DNA of 32,707 bases from Solobacterium sp. (GCA_017433125.1 JAFRHT010000050.1:1-32707), one strand, 5' to 3'; shown: positions 14,917-23,084, counted from the stretch's first letter. Program-made: numbers and translations. Notes: generated by a model not told the origin, from the sequence alone.

Positions 14917-15372
14917 ATGAAAACAGGCACGCTTCTGAAAACAAAACGTATTGAAGCTGGACTCAGCCAACAACAACTCGCAGATAAACTATACATTGAC
15001 AGATCTATGATATCCCGGTGGGAATCCGAAAAGTCCCATCCGAATGAACAGCAGTTTCAGCAGTTATGTGATGTTCTAAATATTCCTTATGACTCGTTTT
15101 CAGATCAGAACAAGCCGGAAAACACATACATCTCCAGAATTACAAATGAACAGATTTACAGTTATATAGTCTTGATTGTTTGTTCTGTTATAGGCTTATT
15201 TGTCAAACCTTGGGGATTACCTTTTGCTGCTTTTTCTATTTACTACTCATTCAAAAAAAGAATGCCGTTGTTATTCAAACTATTCAGCATTCTTGTGTTC
15301 TTATACTGTCTGGACAATCTTTTGTTTTTGTTTGGTATCTATATCATTCGCCCAAAGATAACGATTGATTAA
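14917..15372 (+). CDS. XRE-family HTH protein with membrane tail
   Basis: 151 residues. An N-terminal Cro/C1 helix-turn-helix (about 5-60: LSQQQLADKLYIDRSMISRW and a following DNA-contact helix) is joined by a short linker to two or three hydrophobic segments (about 80-100, 105-115 and 120-142). It would be a membrane-tethered regulator. No Shine-Dalgarno precedes the ATG, and the upstream bases are AT-rich, so the start is the most plausible in-frame ATG, not a proven one. Its stop overlaps the stop of the convergent gene by 4 bp. The gene is AT-rich unlike its left neighbour, suggesting transfer. Confidence 0.8.
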   Translation: MKTGTLLKTKRIEAGLSQQQLADKLYIDRSMISRWESEKSHPNEQQFQQLCDVLNIPYDSFSDQNKPENTYISRITNEQIYSYIVLIVCSVIGLFVKPWGLPFAAFSIYYSFKKRMPLLFKLFSILVFLYCLDNLLFLFGIYIIRPKITID

Positions 15373-15815
15373 TTATGTGTGACTACGATACTTCCCGAAC
15401 TGATATTACTTCGTAAATACTTGCTTGTTGTTATCCAAAGGCTGCTTAGAGTAATTGTATAGGTGGCTTGAACAGAAGAATCAACGGTCAATGATGATGA
15501 AGATACTGAATATCCGCTGACGGAATAATTATCATCATAAGCAGAAGATATTTGATTGCTATTATTGATATATATCTTGTACGACATTGTGAGATATTCA
15601 TTTTGCATTTTGATTAAATGCTCACCATTTAACGAAGAAGTTACACTGACTGTAGTTAATATACCCTTATCATCTCTAAACACATACTCTTGATACGCTT
15701 CATCGACAGAAAAATAAATTGCCTCATTTTGTTCTTCTGTGGTTTTTATATATTCAGCTTTTATTGGAATAGTGGTCATCATTGTTGCACATATAATGAT
15801 TAATAGTCTTTTCAT
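15369..15815 (-). CDS. Secreted protein, DUF5626-like
   Basis: 148 residues with a signal peptide (MKRLLIIICATMMTTIPIKA, cleavage near 20). The mature part is Ser/Thr/Tyr-rich and beta-like. A tail with repeats of Val-Ser (SVSGYSVSSSSLTVDSS and the closing SIVVTHN) resembles the extracellular DUF5626 family; that assignment is from memory. Function unknown. A GGAGG site lies 7 nt before the ATG at 15815. AT-rich like its neighbours, it is convergent with the XRE gene and divergent from the frameshifted secreted protein, so the three may have arrived together. Confidence 0.65.
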   Translation of the reverse strand: MKRLLIIICATMMTTIPIKAEYIKTTEEQNEAIYFSVDEAYQEYVFRDDKGILTTVSVTSSLNGEHLIKMQNEYLTMSYKIYINNSNQISSAYDDNYSVSGYSVSSSSLTVDSSVQATYTITLSSLWITTSKYLRSNISSGSIVVTHN

Positions 15816-15982
15816 GTTTTTTTCCTCCAAGCAAATAGTAATCAAAGAAAGACTAAATATCGGTGAGAACCCTGTCACATAATATGATTTCCCATCCATT
15901 TCTCAAATCACCATTTGTGATCGGTAATTCACAAAATCTGTTGAAAAACTTATTTATAGTCTTTTTAGGAGGAAAACAATTA

Positions 15983-16409
15983 ATGAGAAAACTATTACAA
16001 TTATTAACTTCCACCTTTCTTATCGTTACTTATCTCTGTGTCCCTGTTCTCGCATTAGAAGAAGAACCGCCCGTTACCCACCATTGATCCTGAACCCATC
16101 GTCACATACAATAATATGTTGCTAAGAAGTACTTGTGCTTCTGGAGGAGGCCCAACAGCCTATGAGATGTATGGCACCATCAAAGTGCCTTACAACATCA
16201 CTCAAACCAGGATCTTCTTCGCTCATTTAGCTTCGAACGATCCTTATGGTCCGTACATCGGTGCTTTCACTTCCGGAAATGTGTACTATGTTAATTACTA
16301 TCTTTCAAATGGAACAATCATTGATCCTTATGCATATACACATACAAATGTTTATTATCAGTACAACTATAATGCAAATTATTGTACAGTAATGGATGGA
16401 TATTACTAA
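15983..16409 (+). pseudogene. Tyr-rich secreted protein, interrupted by a frameshift
   Basis: A clear AGGAGG site precedes ATG 15983, and the first 26 residues are a good signal peptide (MRKLLQLLTSTFLIVTYLCV, then PVLA). That frame stops at 16085-16087. The next frame, open from 16059, continues with TIDPEPIVTYNNMLLRST and runs to 16409 with the same composition, ending in many Tyr and Asn (NVYYQYNYNANYCTVMDGYY). A single extra base, about 16060-16085 (near CCGCCCGTTACCC), separates them. Either the gene is broken, a +1 shift is programmed, or a base is miscalled. The joined product would be about 141 residues, mature part about 115, of unknown function. Confidence 0.7.
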
Positions 16410-16435
16410 TTTACTTTGAGCAAAGGAAAATAATT

Positions 16436-17002
16436 ATGACAACTAAAATTAAATCCAAACGATTTTTTGGCACCTTATTTGTCGCAACATTATTTCTTAT
16501 TGCTTTTGGCTGTAAAACACCGTCCAAGCAATCCCCTGTTGATTCTTTCCTCAAAGCAGAATCAGCCACACTTGAATACCGCATGATGTATCGCTATGAA
16601 GACCCGATCACGGAACGGGTCGATCCTTACCTCAGCGGCTGGCTCTCTGCCAATCCGAATGCGGTTCCGGATGAGCAGGAATATGCCGAACAGTTCCGGC
16701 AGTTCATCAGCGAAACCGGTGAAGACACTATCACGAGACTGCAGGAAGTGCTCCGCAGCGCCACCCTGAAAGAAACAGACAAACCGACGGATGAAAAAGA
16801 AATCAACTATATGGTCCGCCTGCCGGATGAAACTGTGTATTCCTTTTATCGGAATGATTATCTCAAGATCGTTCAGGGTGATGCCCGGCAGATATACTCT
16901 GTTGAATCCTCTGCATATGATGAACTGATGCAGGAACTGGATGAATATATTCCCTTCTGGACCACCGCTGAATTCCGGGAAGAAATGTTCCCTGATTCCT
17001 GA
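16436..17002 (+). CDS. Putative lipoprotein, unknown function
   Basis: 188 residues. The signal segment ends in LIAFGC (Cys25), an acceptable though atypical lipobox, so lipid anchoring is likely. The mature protein is hydrophilic, Glu/Tyr-rich and predicted mixed alpha/beta (DEQEYAEQFRQFISETGEDT, INYMVRLPDETVYSFYRND). No enzyme motif is recognised. The ATG has an AAAGGAAA site. The coding DNA changes sharply near 16565: AT-rich before, GC-rich after. That suggests the 5' part (signal and linker) and the rest have different origins, possibly a recombination edge of the AT-rich island. A strong terminator follows. Confidence 0.75.
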   Translation: MTTKIKSKRFFGTLFVATLFLIAFGCKTPSKQSPVDSFLKAESATLEYRMMYRYEDPITERVDPYLSGWLSANPNAVPDEQEYAEQFRQFISETGEDTITRLQEVLRSATLKETDKPTDEKEINYMVRLPDETVYSFYRNDYLKIVQGDARQIYSVESSAYDELMQELDEYIPFWTTAEFREEMFPDS

Positions 17003-17029
17003 AACCGTTTATTGCCACAAAGAAAACAG

Positions 17030-17068
17030 GCTCTGCTGCAGTCAGATATGATTGCATCAGAGCTTTTT
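17030..17068 (+). terminator. Terminator after the 16436 lipoprotein gene
   Basis: GCTCTG (17030-17035) pairs with CAGAGC (17058-17063), with an inner GCA/TGC pairing, followed by TTTTT. Confidence 0.8.
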
Positions 17069-17100
17069 CAGTGATATTCAAACAGACGCGACCGGCAGAA

Positions 17101-17592
17101 TCATGGGTACCACGGCTCTTTCCGGAACAGCAGTCTGTACCGGATAAAGTCATTATCCCTGGTATCGAAGTTCTCCTCCGTGACCAGGTAAATGTGGGAA
17201 TACCCGGTGCGGTGTACGGAGATATTGAAGAAGGAATCCACTTCCCGGTGTTCGTCATATACTTTCTCAAAGCCGTTCTGCAGTACTTCGGGATCAAACC
17301 GCAGGCGTGCCGCGAACTCGTCATAGTTCCTGATACTTCCGCCCAGGTCACAGGCCGCTTCTGCCGGTACAGATGTGTCTGCCCGGTCATACTCTTCCTG
17401 CACCACTTCCAGAATCCACGAGAAAGCCTCGTAATATTCCTTCTGTATCGTATAGCGGATGAATTCTGCCAGGTCATCATATGCCTGCGCACTGATCAGC
17501 TGCCGGGTGAGCTCAGCCGTCTCCAGCAGCGGCTCAATCGCTTCTTCGTCTGCCAGGGCATCAGAGCGTAAGAATAATTCCAGTCTTTCCAT
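17101..17592 (-). CDS. Hypothetical protein, acidic, 163 aa
   Basis: I start at ATG 17592 (MERLELFLRSDALADEEAIE); an open frame continues 32 codons further up but runs into the divergent promoter and is not coding-like. The protein is soluble, helical and acidic (about residues 18-88), with a C-terminal half rich in beta segments (HRTGYSHIYLVTEENF). No known motif. It is GC-normal and not part of the AT-rich patch. Upstream, CATAAT lies 9 nt before the ATG and no Shine-Dalgarno is seen, so a very short leader is possible. It is convergent with the lipoprotein gene, sharing no obvious partner. Confidence 0.6.
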   Translation of the reverse strand: MERLELFLRSDALADEEAIEPLLETAELTRQLISAQAYDDLAEFIRYTIQKEYYEAFSWILEVVQEEYDRADTSVPAEAACDLGGSIRNYDEFAARLRFDPEVLQNGFEKVYDEHREVDSFFNISVHRTGYSHIYLVTEENFDTRDNDFIRYRLLFRKEPWYP

Positions 17593-17649
17593 ATCATTTT
17601 CATTATGTATAAATCGACCCGGAAAAACCATGTATTCAGTCGCAATTGC

Positions 17650-17655
17650 TATAAT
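17650..17655 (+). promoter_or_regulatory. Extended -10 promoter for the GNAT gene
   Basis: TGC-TATAAT; the -35 is poor, which an extended -10 tolerates. The transcript would include an AAGAGG ribosome site 9 nt before the ATG at 17680. Confidence 0.6.
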
Positions 17656-17679
17656 AAATACATAAAAGAGGTATTTATT

Positions 17680-18177
17680 ATGGAGCAATATTACAGGGAT
17701 ATCCTGCTGACGACAGAATTCACCCCGGAGGATGTGGAGACAGCCATCCGCCGGCAGCGTGAGATCTTCGGACAGGAATTCGGCTTTCTGGATTCATCGC
17801 ACCCGTATGCCGAGCGGGCCCAGCGTGACTTCGCGGCGAACTGGCGGGAAGGAAAAGACTTCCTGCTGATTGCCCGGAAGGACGAGAAGTTTGCCGGCAC
17901 GATTACCCTGATGGGCGAAACCGATGACGTCGCAAGGCTCCGCTTCCTCATCGTGGAAAACGAACTGCGGGGCATGGGCCTCGGCAAGGCAATCGTAACC
18001 ACGGCGCTGGAATGGGCAAAGGAGATGGGCTATACCCATGTCTGGCTGACCACGCACTCCGTGCTGACAACCGCACTCAAAATGTATCAGTCCCTGGGTT
18101 TTGTGAAGACAGCGGAGGAATCCGCCGAAGAGGTCTGCCCGGGCGCAACGGAAATAACATACGAGATTGATCTTTGA
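17680..18177 (+). CDS. GNAT-family N-acetyltransferase
   Basis: 165 residues. The acetyl-CoA loop is clear: ENELRGMGLGKAIVTTALEWAKEMG (about residues 92-116), with RFLIVENEL before it and KMYQSLGFVKT near 138-148. The N-terminal half is long and helical, as in GNATs acting on peptides or small amines. The substrate is unknown. The ATG is preceded by AGAGG. An 18-nt gap to the next gene suggests one operon with the conserved hypothetical that follows. Confidence 0.88.
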   Translation: MEQYYRDILLTTEFTPEDVETAIRRQREIFGQEFGFLDSSHPYAERAQRDFAANWREGKDFLLIARKDEKFAGTITLMGETDDVARLRFLIVENELRGMGLGKAIVTTALEWAKEMGYTHVWLTTHSVLTTALKMYQSLGFVKTAEESAEEVCPGATEITYEIDL

Positions 18178-18195
18178 CTCAGGGAGGAAACAGAC

Positions 18196-18939
18196 ATGAT
18201 CATACAGGCTTTTCTTTCCCCGGCAGCGGGAAAACGACTGATCGCAAAAGGCCTGGCTGCCCGTGCAGATGTCCGGACGGCATTGAAGGAGCATACCATC
18301 CTGATCATCAAGGGTTCCACCAACGCCGCCCTGGCCGAAGAACTGCTGAAGCTCTGCGGATATGACGAAAAAGTACGTGGTTTCTACCGCGGCATCTTCA
18401 AACCGGCAGATGCCGAAGCAGAATATCCGGTGGATAAATACGATCTGATCATCCGGAAGGGTGAAATCATCCGGGACAGGACGGTATTTGACATCGCCGA
18501 TGAACTCGGACCGGACGATATAGCTTTCAAGGGTGCCAACGCGGTCAACCCGCTGACCCATCAGGCAGCCGTGCTGATCGGCAATCCGACCGGCGGGACC
18601 ATGGTGCCGCTGACCAAGGCGGTCATCGGAAAACGGCTGAAGCTCATTCATCCTGTCGGCCTGGAAAAGCGCAACCGGAATGATTTCCACATGATGGCCC
18701 AGCTGTGCAACGAAAGCGGCACCGCAGGGGTCCGCATGATGGTATCCCCCGGTACGGCATATACCGAAGCCGATGCCTTCCGGGAGCTCTTCGGCATCAA
18801 AGCCATCCTGGCCGGGGCCGGCGGGGTAGCCGGATATGAAGGCGGCTGTTTCTTCCTGCTGCAGGGTGAGGAAGCGGCCCTCGAACAGTGCCGCGCCCTT
18901 CTGGCTGAGATCACGGCGGAACCGCCGTTTGCACTGTAA
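18196..18939 (+). CDS. Conserved hypothetical protein, 247 aa
   Basis: The ATG has a strong GGGAGGAAACAGAC ribosome site. The pattern AAGKRLIAKGLAAR at the start, TILIIKGSTNAALAEELL, DDIAFKGANAVNP, NPTGGTMVPLTKAVIGKRLKLIHPVGLEK and a Gly-rich AILAGAGGVAGYEGG resembles a conserved uncharacterised family I recall from anaerobic bacteria and archaea. I cannot name it. The Gly-rich and GANA/GLEK segments look like a nucleotide- or phosphate-binding fold, but no known catalytic motif fits. It follows the GNAT gene by 18 nt and ends at a bidirectional terminator. Confidence 0.75.
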   Translation: MIIQAFLSPAAGKRLIAKGLAARADVRTALKEHTILIIKGSTNAALAEELLKLCGYDEKVRGFYRGIFKPADAEAEYPVDKYDLIIRKGEIIRDRTVFDIADELGPDDIAFKGANAVNPLTHQAAVLIGNPTGGTMVPLTKAVIGKRLKLIHPVGLEKRNRNDFHMMAQLCNESGTAGVRMMVSPGTAYTEADAFRELFGIKAILAGAGGVAGYEGGCFFLLQGEEAALEQCRALLAEITAEPPFAL

Positions 18940-18945
18940 TCACAT

Positions 18946-18980
18946 AAAAGGATCTTCTGTCCGGGACAGAAGATCCTTTT
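18946..18980. terminator. Bidirectional intrinsic terminator
   Basis: A 16-bp perfect stem (AAAAGGATCTTCTGTC / GACAGAAGATCCTTTT) with a 3-nt loop, flanked by A and T runs. It serves the 18196 gene on the plus strand and cardiolipin synthase on the minus. Confidence 0.95.
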
Positions 18981-18983
18981 TCT

Positions 18984-20546
18984 TTACATCAGCGGCGCGA
19001 TGGTTTTCATCAGTATGCCGGCCAGCTTGTAGAACAGTTTTTCGTTTTTGATTGTTTCCGCGGTTACTTCACGGCACTTCTCCAGTGTTTCCTGGAAATC
19101 TTTCTCAATGTCCGGGATACAGGATGTTCTGTACATGTAACAGGCACATTCGAAGTGGTGGTACAGACTTCTGTAATCCAGGTTGATCGTGCCGACTACG
19201 GCCTTCTCGTCATCACTGACAAATACCTTGGCATGCACAAAGCCCGGGGTATACTCATAGATTTTGATCCCGGAGGCAGTCAGTGAACGGTAATGTGTCT
19301 TGGCCAGGGAATACGCCAGTTTCTTGTCCGGGATCCCCGGCAGGATCAGCTTCACATCCACCCCGCGCTCCGCCGCGTATTTCAGTGCCGTTTCCAGTTC
19401 ATTGTCCAGGATCAGATACGGCGTCATAATGTGCACATAACTCTTTGCCCGGTACAGGATATCCATGTACACACTTTCACCGACCTTGTCGCTGTCCAGC
19501 GGGAAATCGCAGTATGGGATGACATAGCCGTCATTTTCTGCCGGTTCCCGGATTTCGATTCCCTCCCAGCCGACCTGTTCCTCGGTCATATTCCACATCT
19601 GCAGGAACATCAGTGACAGGCTCTGCACCGCCTCGCCTTTCAGCATGACAGCAGTATCCTTCCAGTGGCCGAACCGCTCGATATGGTTGATATACTCATC
19701 GGCCAGGTTCACCCCGCCGGTAAAGCCTGTTCTGCCGTCAATGACCAGGATCTTGCGGTGATCCCGGTAGTTGTAGTGGGACGATATGAACGGCTGGATT
19801 TCGGCAAACGGCTTGCAGCGGATACCAAGTTCCTGCAGTTTTTTCGGATACTTCGCGTTCAGGGTGGAAATCTCGCACATGCCGTCATACATGACCCGCA
19901 CGTCTACCCCGGCTTTGGCTTTGTCCGCCAGGATCTTCAGGATACTGCCCCACATCAGGCCTTCATCAATGATGAAGTATTCCAGCCAGATGAACTTCTC
20001 CGCCTTCTCCAGCTCGGTCAGCATCGCTTCATACTTCTCTTCCCCGCTGCCGAAGAACTTTACCTGGGTATGCTCATAGACCGGGAAGCATCCGCTGCGG
20101 CTCAGATACCGGCACAGATCATCCGTTCCGGAATCAATCAGTTCCTGTCTGGCAAATGTTTCCGGATCCTGGGCCAGGCTGGTCTTCGTCGCGGCAATCA
20201 TCTCCTCCATCCGCTGCCGCAGCACCCGGTGACCGATATTGTGCTGGGTGAACCACAGGAAAATCGTGGCCGGCACCGGCACCAGCATGATCATGAACAT
20301 CCAGGTCAGTTTGGCGCTGTAATCCATCGTGCTGTTAATCAGATAGAACACCATGATTAACGAGAAGATGCCCTGGGCTGTCGCAAACCACTTGAAATAG
20401 TCCGCAAACCACAGATAAAATCCCAGAAGTAATATGATTTCCACCACCAGCAGGCAGGCCACAAGGCCGATCCGGCTGAATACCAGGCGCAGAATACCAG
20501 ACCGTTTTTTCGGGAGCAGGGTCAGTACCTCTCGGTTTTCCGTCAT
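18984..20546 (-). CDS. cls: Cardiolipin synthase (phospholipase D family)
   Basis: 520 residues. Three N-terminal hydrophobic segments (about 28-48, 55-72 and 80-98) anchor it to the membrane, followed by two phospholipase D domains with complete HKD motifs: His263, Lys265, Asp270 (HRKILVIDGRTGFTGG) and His438, Lys440, Asp445 (HAKVFVSDDEKAVVGTINLD). It should condense two phosphatidylglycerols into cardiolipin and glycerol. The ATG at 20546 has an AGGAGG site 5 nt upstream, and the length matches the family. It is divergent from the cytidylate-kinase-like gene, sharing about 170 bp of regulatory sequence. Confidence 0.93.
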   Translation of the reverse strand: MTENREVLTLLPKKRSGILRLVFSRIGLVACLLVVEIILLLGFYLWFADYFKWFATAQGIFSLIMVFYLINSTMDYSAKLTWMFMIMLVPVPATIFLWFTQHNIGHRVLRQRMEEMIAATKTSLAQDPETFARQELIDSGTDDLCRYLSRSGCFPVYEHTQVKFFGSGEEKYEAMLTELEKAEKFIWLEYFIIDEGLMWGSILKILADKAKAGVDVRVMYDGMCEISTLNAKYPKKLQELGIRCKPFAEIQPFISSHYNYRDHRKILVIDGRTGFTGGVNLADEYINHIERFGHWKDTAVMLKGEAVQSLSLMFLQMWNMTEEQVGWEGIEIREPAENDGYVIPYCDFPLDSDKVGESVYMDILYRAKSYVHIMTPYLILDNELETALKYAAERGVDVKLILPGIPDKKLAYSLAKTHYRSLTASGIKIYEYTPGFVHAKVFVSDDEKAVVGTINLDYRSLYHHFECACYMYRTSCIPDIEKDFQETLEKCREVTAETIKNEKLFYKLAGILMKTIAPLM

Positions 20547-20597
20547 ATTTTCCTCCTTTCGGGGCATTTTATATTTTTGTACTTTATGTAATCTATT

Positions 20598-20615
20598 CTG
20601 ACACAGAAATGTCAG
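20598..20615. repeat. Palindrome in the cls / cytidylate-kinase-like divergent region
   Basis: CTGACA-CAGAAA-TGTCAG, 6-bp arms around a 6-nt centre, 10 nt above the -35 of the plus-strand promoter. It could be an operator shared by the divergent genes, or a hairpin by chance. Confidence 0.4.
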
Positions 20616-20624
20616 GATTTCCCC

Positions 20625-20654
20625 TTGAAAAAATACATGCTTTGCAAAGATAAT
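20625..20654 (+). promoter_or_regulatory. Promoter of the cytidylate-kinase-like gene
   Basis: TTGAAA (20625-20630), 18-nt spacer, GATAAT (20649-20654). Confidence 0.65.
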
Positions 20655-20719
20655 TAAGTCAGAGGATGGATCTTTCATCACGGCATAAATATGCCATGAA
20701 AGGGAAAGGAAGGAACAGT

Positions 20720-21319
20720 ATGAAGAAAATCATTACGATCAGCCGGCAGTTCGGCAGCGGCGGCAGAACCATCGGCAAGGAAGTGGCGGAGAAACTCGGC
20801 ATTCCGTGTTATGATCAGGAGCTGATCCAGAAGATTTCCGAGGAAACCGGCCTTGATGGTGACTATATCAAGGAAAACGGTGAGTACACGGTTTACAGAG
20901 GCTGGTTTGCGAACGCCTTCCTGGCCCGTGACGAACGCGGTCTTTCCACACAGGACTACATCTGGCTCGCCCAGCTGCAGATCATCCAGCAGCTGGCGGA
21001 CAAGGAATCCTGCGTGATCGTCGGCCGCTGCGCAGACTACATCCTGCGGGACAGACCGAATGTCCTGAAGACCTTTATCCATGCGGATACAGCCTGGCGG
21101 GCTGACCGGATTGTCAGGGTCTACGGCGAAACCGATGAAACCCCGGAGAAGCGCCTGAAGGACAAGGACGAGAGAAGAAAGGCCTACTATCAGCGTTACA
21201 CCGACATGGAGATGGGCGATGCGGTCAACTACCATATTTCCCTGGACAGCGGTGTGATCGGTCTGGAGAAGTGTGTAGACATCATCTGTGATCTCTACAA
21301 CAACATGGAAGACGAATAA
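20720..21319 (+). CDS. Cytidylate-kinase-like family protein
   Basis: 199 residues with a P-loop-like start: MKKIITISRQFGSGGRTIGKEVAEKLGI. This belongs to the cytidylate-kinase-like proteins of Bacillota, distinct from canonical Cmk. A later CVIVGRCADYILRDRPN is the usual second conserved block, and ADRIVRVYG plus DKDERRKAYYQRYTD looks like the lid region with arginines. It should phosphorylate a nucleotide-like substrate; the true substrate of this subfamily is not clear. The ATG has an AAGGA site. An upstream in-frame ATG has no such site. Own promoter and terminator. Confidence 0.85.
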   Translation: MKKIITISRQFGSGGRTIGKEVAEKLGIPCYDQELIQKISEETGLDGDYIKENGEYTVYRGWFANAFLARDERGLSTQDYIWLAQLQIIQQLADKESCVIVGRCADYILRDRPNVLKTFIHADTAWRADRIVRVYGETDETPEKRLKDKDERRKAYYQRYTDMEMGDAVNYHISLDSGVIGLEKCVDIICDLYNNMEDE

Positions 21320-21337
21320 TTTTTACCGGAACATGTT

Positions 21338-21373
21338 AAAAGGAACTGCGTACCTATGCGCAGTTCCTTTTTT
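21338..21373. terminator. Terminator after the kinase-like gene, usable on both strands
   Basis: AAAGGAACTGCG, 8-nt loop, CGCAGTTCCTTT, then TTT on the plus strand and TTTT on the minus. It also closes the six-gene operon coming from 24882. Confidence 0.93.
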
Positions 21374-21385
21374 GTTATACGGAGC

Positions 21386-21655
21386 TCAGACTTTTTTCTT
21401 CTGGTTGCGGATCTTCGGCTCGGCGTCCACCGACCGGCCGCAGTGCCTGCACTTTTCATCATACCGGCGGAGCCGCTTGCCGCAGTGCGGGCAGCGCATG
21501 AATTTCACGCTGAACAGGAAATACACCATCAGGACGACGAAGATGGCGGCGGAAACAAATGTCCGGTACTGCTTGAGGATAAAAAACAGCATGACCAGGC
21601 CGATTTCAACCAGGTAAATGACATCAGAGATTTTCCGTGCTGTTTTCAGATTCAT
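21386..21655 (-). CDS. Membrane protein with C-terminal zinc ribbon, 89 aa
   Basis: Two hydrophobic segments (about 10-28 and 33-52) are followed by a zinc ribbon, CPHCGKRLRRYDEKCRHCG (residues 55-73), and a basic tail (KIRNQKKKV). The function is unknown. Small zinc-ribbon membrane proteins are common in this phylum and often sit beside hydrolases. The ATG has a GGGAGG site. It starts 18 nt after the DJ-1/PfpI gene stop, so it is probably the last gene of the operon. Confidence 0.85.
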   Translation of the reverse strand: MNLKTARKISDVIYLVEIGLVMLFFILKQYRTFVSAAIFVVLMVYFLFSVKFMRCPHCGKRLRRYDEKCRHCGRSVDAEPKIRNQKKKV

Positions 21656-21673
21656 ATACTGCCTCCCGATTCA

Positions 21674-22252
21674 CTAGAATATATCATGTTCCGCGTCTGT
21701 ATTCCAGTGATATTCCATGCGCCGGGCTGCTTCTTCTGCCGCTTCCTGTCCAAGCCGGTCCGCAATAAAGCCCAGGGCCATGTCGGTTCCGGCCGAGACA
21801 CCGGCCGATGTATAGATATTTCCATCCCTGACCCAGCGGGCTTCCCGGTGCCACTTCACCTGCTCACCGCAGCTCTGCACCCAGGCAAACGAGAGCTTGT
21901 TCGAGGTGGCGTCTTTCTGATCCAGCAGGCCGGTCCTGCCCAGCAGGGCCGAGCCGGTGCAGACGGTCAGGATATACGCGGCATCCTTTACGAGTTCCTT
22001 CAGGGCCGCAATGAATTCTTCATCTTTAGCCAGCGGCCTGGTGCCGCCCCCGCCCGGGATCAGCCAGATCCCATCCGGACACGGTTCTGCCTTTTCAGTT
22101 TCAATCCGCACCCCGTGTTTATTCGCAACCATGCCGCCGGGCAGTGACACGAAGTGAATATCATAAGCCCCGGTCATGCCGAACGCTTCCACCGGACCGA
22201 AGACATCAAGGGTTTCAAAGTTCTCAAACAGCAGGATATTGATACGTTCCAT
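21674..22252 (-). CDS. DJ-1/PfpI-family protein
   Basis: 192 residues with the class I glutamine-amidotransferase-like fold. The nucleophile is Cys in ILTVCTGSALLG (about residue 98), with WLIPGGGGTRPL earlier and the YTSAGVSAGTDMAL region that completes the family pattern. Members include isonitrile hydratase and GATase1-like proteins. The start and first residues (MERINILLFENFETLDVFGPVEAF) are typical of the isonitrile hydratase-like branch. The ATG has a GGAGG site and follows the S66 peptidase stop by 1 nt. Confidence 0.9.
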   Translation of the reverse strand: MERINILLFENFETLDVFGPVEAFGMTGAYDIHFVSLPGGMVANKHGVRIETEKAEPCPDGIWLIPGGGGTRPLAKDEEFIAALKELVKDAAYILTVCTGSALLGRTGLLDQKDATSNKLSFAWVQSCGEQVKWHREARWVRDGNIYTSAGVSAGTDMALGFIADRLGQEAAEEAARRMEYHWNTDAEHDIF

Positions 22253-22253
22253 A

Positions 22254-23084
22254 TTATGCCTCCAGATCAGCCATCCGGCCGATTACAATCGCCCTGGCAT
22301 CCTTTCCGTGCCCGATATACGGGGTCAGGGCCAGCGGTACGTGTTCCGGCAGGAGTTCTGCCAGCATCTCTGCCATACCCGGTTTCAGACCGTCCCGGTC
22401 CATCTGGGTAAATGTTCCCAGCAGGATCCCGGAAACCCGGTCAAATACCCCCATCTGCTGCAGCTGCACCAGGGATGTCTTCATGCGGGCCGGACCGCCG
22501 GACATGCTTTCCAGCAGCAGGATCTTCCCGTCCATGTCCGGAAAATACGAGGTGCCTGCCAGCTTGAGCAGGCAGCGGATATTCCCGCCGGCAACGATGC
22601 CGCGCATGGCTGTGCCGCGGACAAAGCGGACGGCCAGGTCAGCGGGATTCAGTTCATCCGTCAGGATCTTTTCCCGGAAATATGCCTGTTCCTCTGCCGC
22701 GTGCTCATAGATCAGGTTGCGGATCTGCCAGTTGACCGTTTCCCGGCCGGTCTTTGCCAGGATGGCATTAAGCACCACGGTCAGATCGCTGTAGCCGGCA
22801 AATACAGCCCGGCTGCTGCGGATTATTTCATAATCCAGCAGGCCTAGGACCTCATTGGCCAGGTCGCCGCCCGTAATGTCGAAAATATAATCCATGTCAG
22901 GATCAGCGAAAAAGCCCGTCAGTTCAGCTGCCTTTTCCTCAGCTGTGCCGCCCCACACGCATTTTCCGCATACCACCCCGAGGTCCATGCTTTCCAGAAT
23001 ACGGATCAATTCCTGCAGGGACTGCTGTTCTTCCGCCCGGCGGGGATCCGAGCATCCTGCCAGCGCGATTTTCTTCCAGGTCAT
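22254..23084 (-). CDS. S66-family LD-carboxypeptidase-like protein
   Basis: 276 residues, slightly short for the family. The nucleophile motif AGYSDLTVVLNAIL contains Ser at about 98. The later ILLLESMSG (Glu) and YIGHGKDARAI (His) fit the rest of the Ser-Glu-His triad of LdcA/MccF-like serine peptidases. These cleave L,D-peptide bonds in cell-wall tripeptides or, in MccF, microcin C. No signal peptide, so it acts in the cytoplasm. The ATG has a GAGG site. It sits in a tight run with a cyclase-family hydrolase and a DJ-1/PfpI protein, so wall-peptide recycling or detoxification are both possible. Confidence 0.85.
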   Translation of the reverse strand: MTWKKIALAGCSDPRRAEEQQSLQELIRILESMDLGVVCGKCVWGGTAEEKAAELTGFFADPDMDYIFDITGGDLANEVLGLLDYEIIRSSRAVFAGYSDLTVVLNAILAKTGRETVNWQIRNLIYEHAAEEQAYFREKILTDELNPADLAVRFVRGTAMRGIVAGGNIRCLLKLAGTSYFPDMDGKILLLESMSGGPARMKTSLVQLQQMGVFDRVSGILLGTFTQMDRDGLKPGMAEMLAELLPEHVPLALTPYIGHGKDARAIVIGRMADLEA

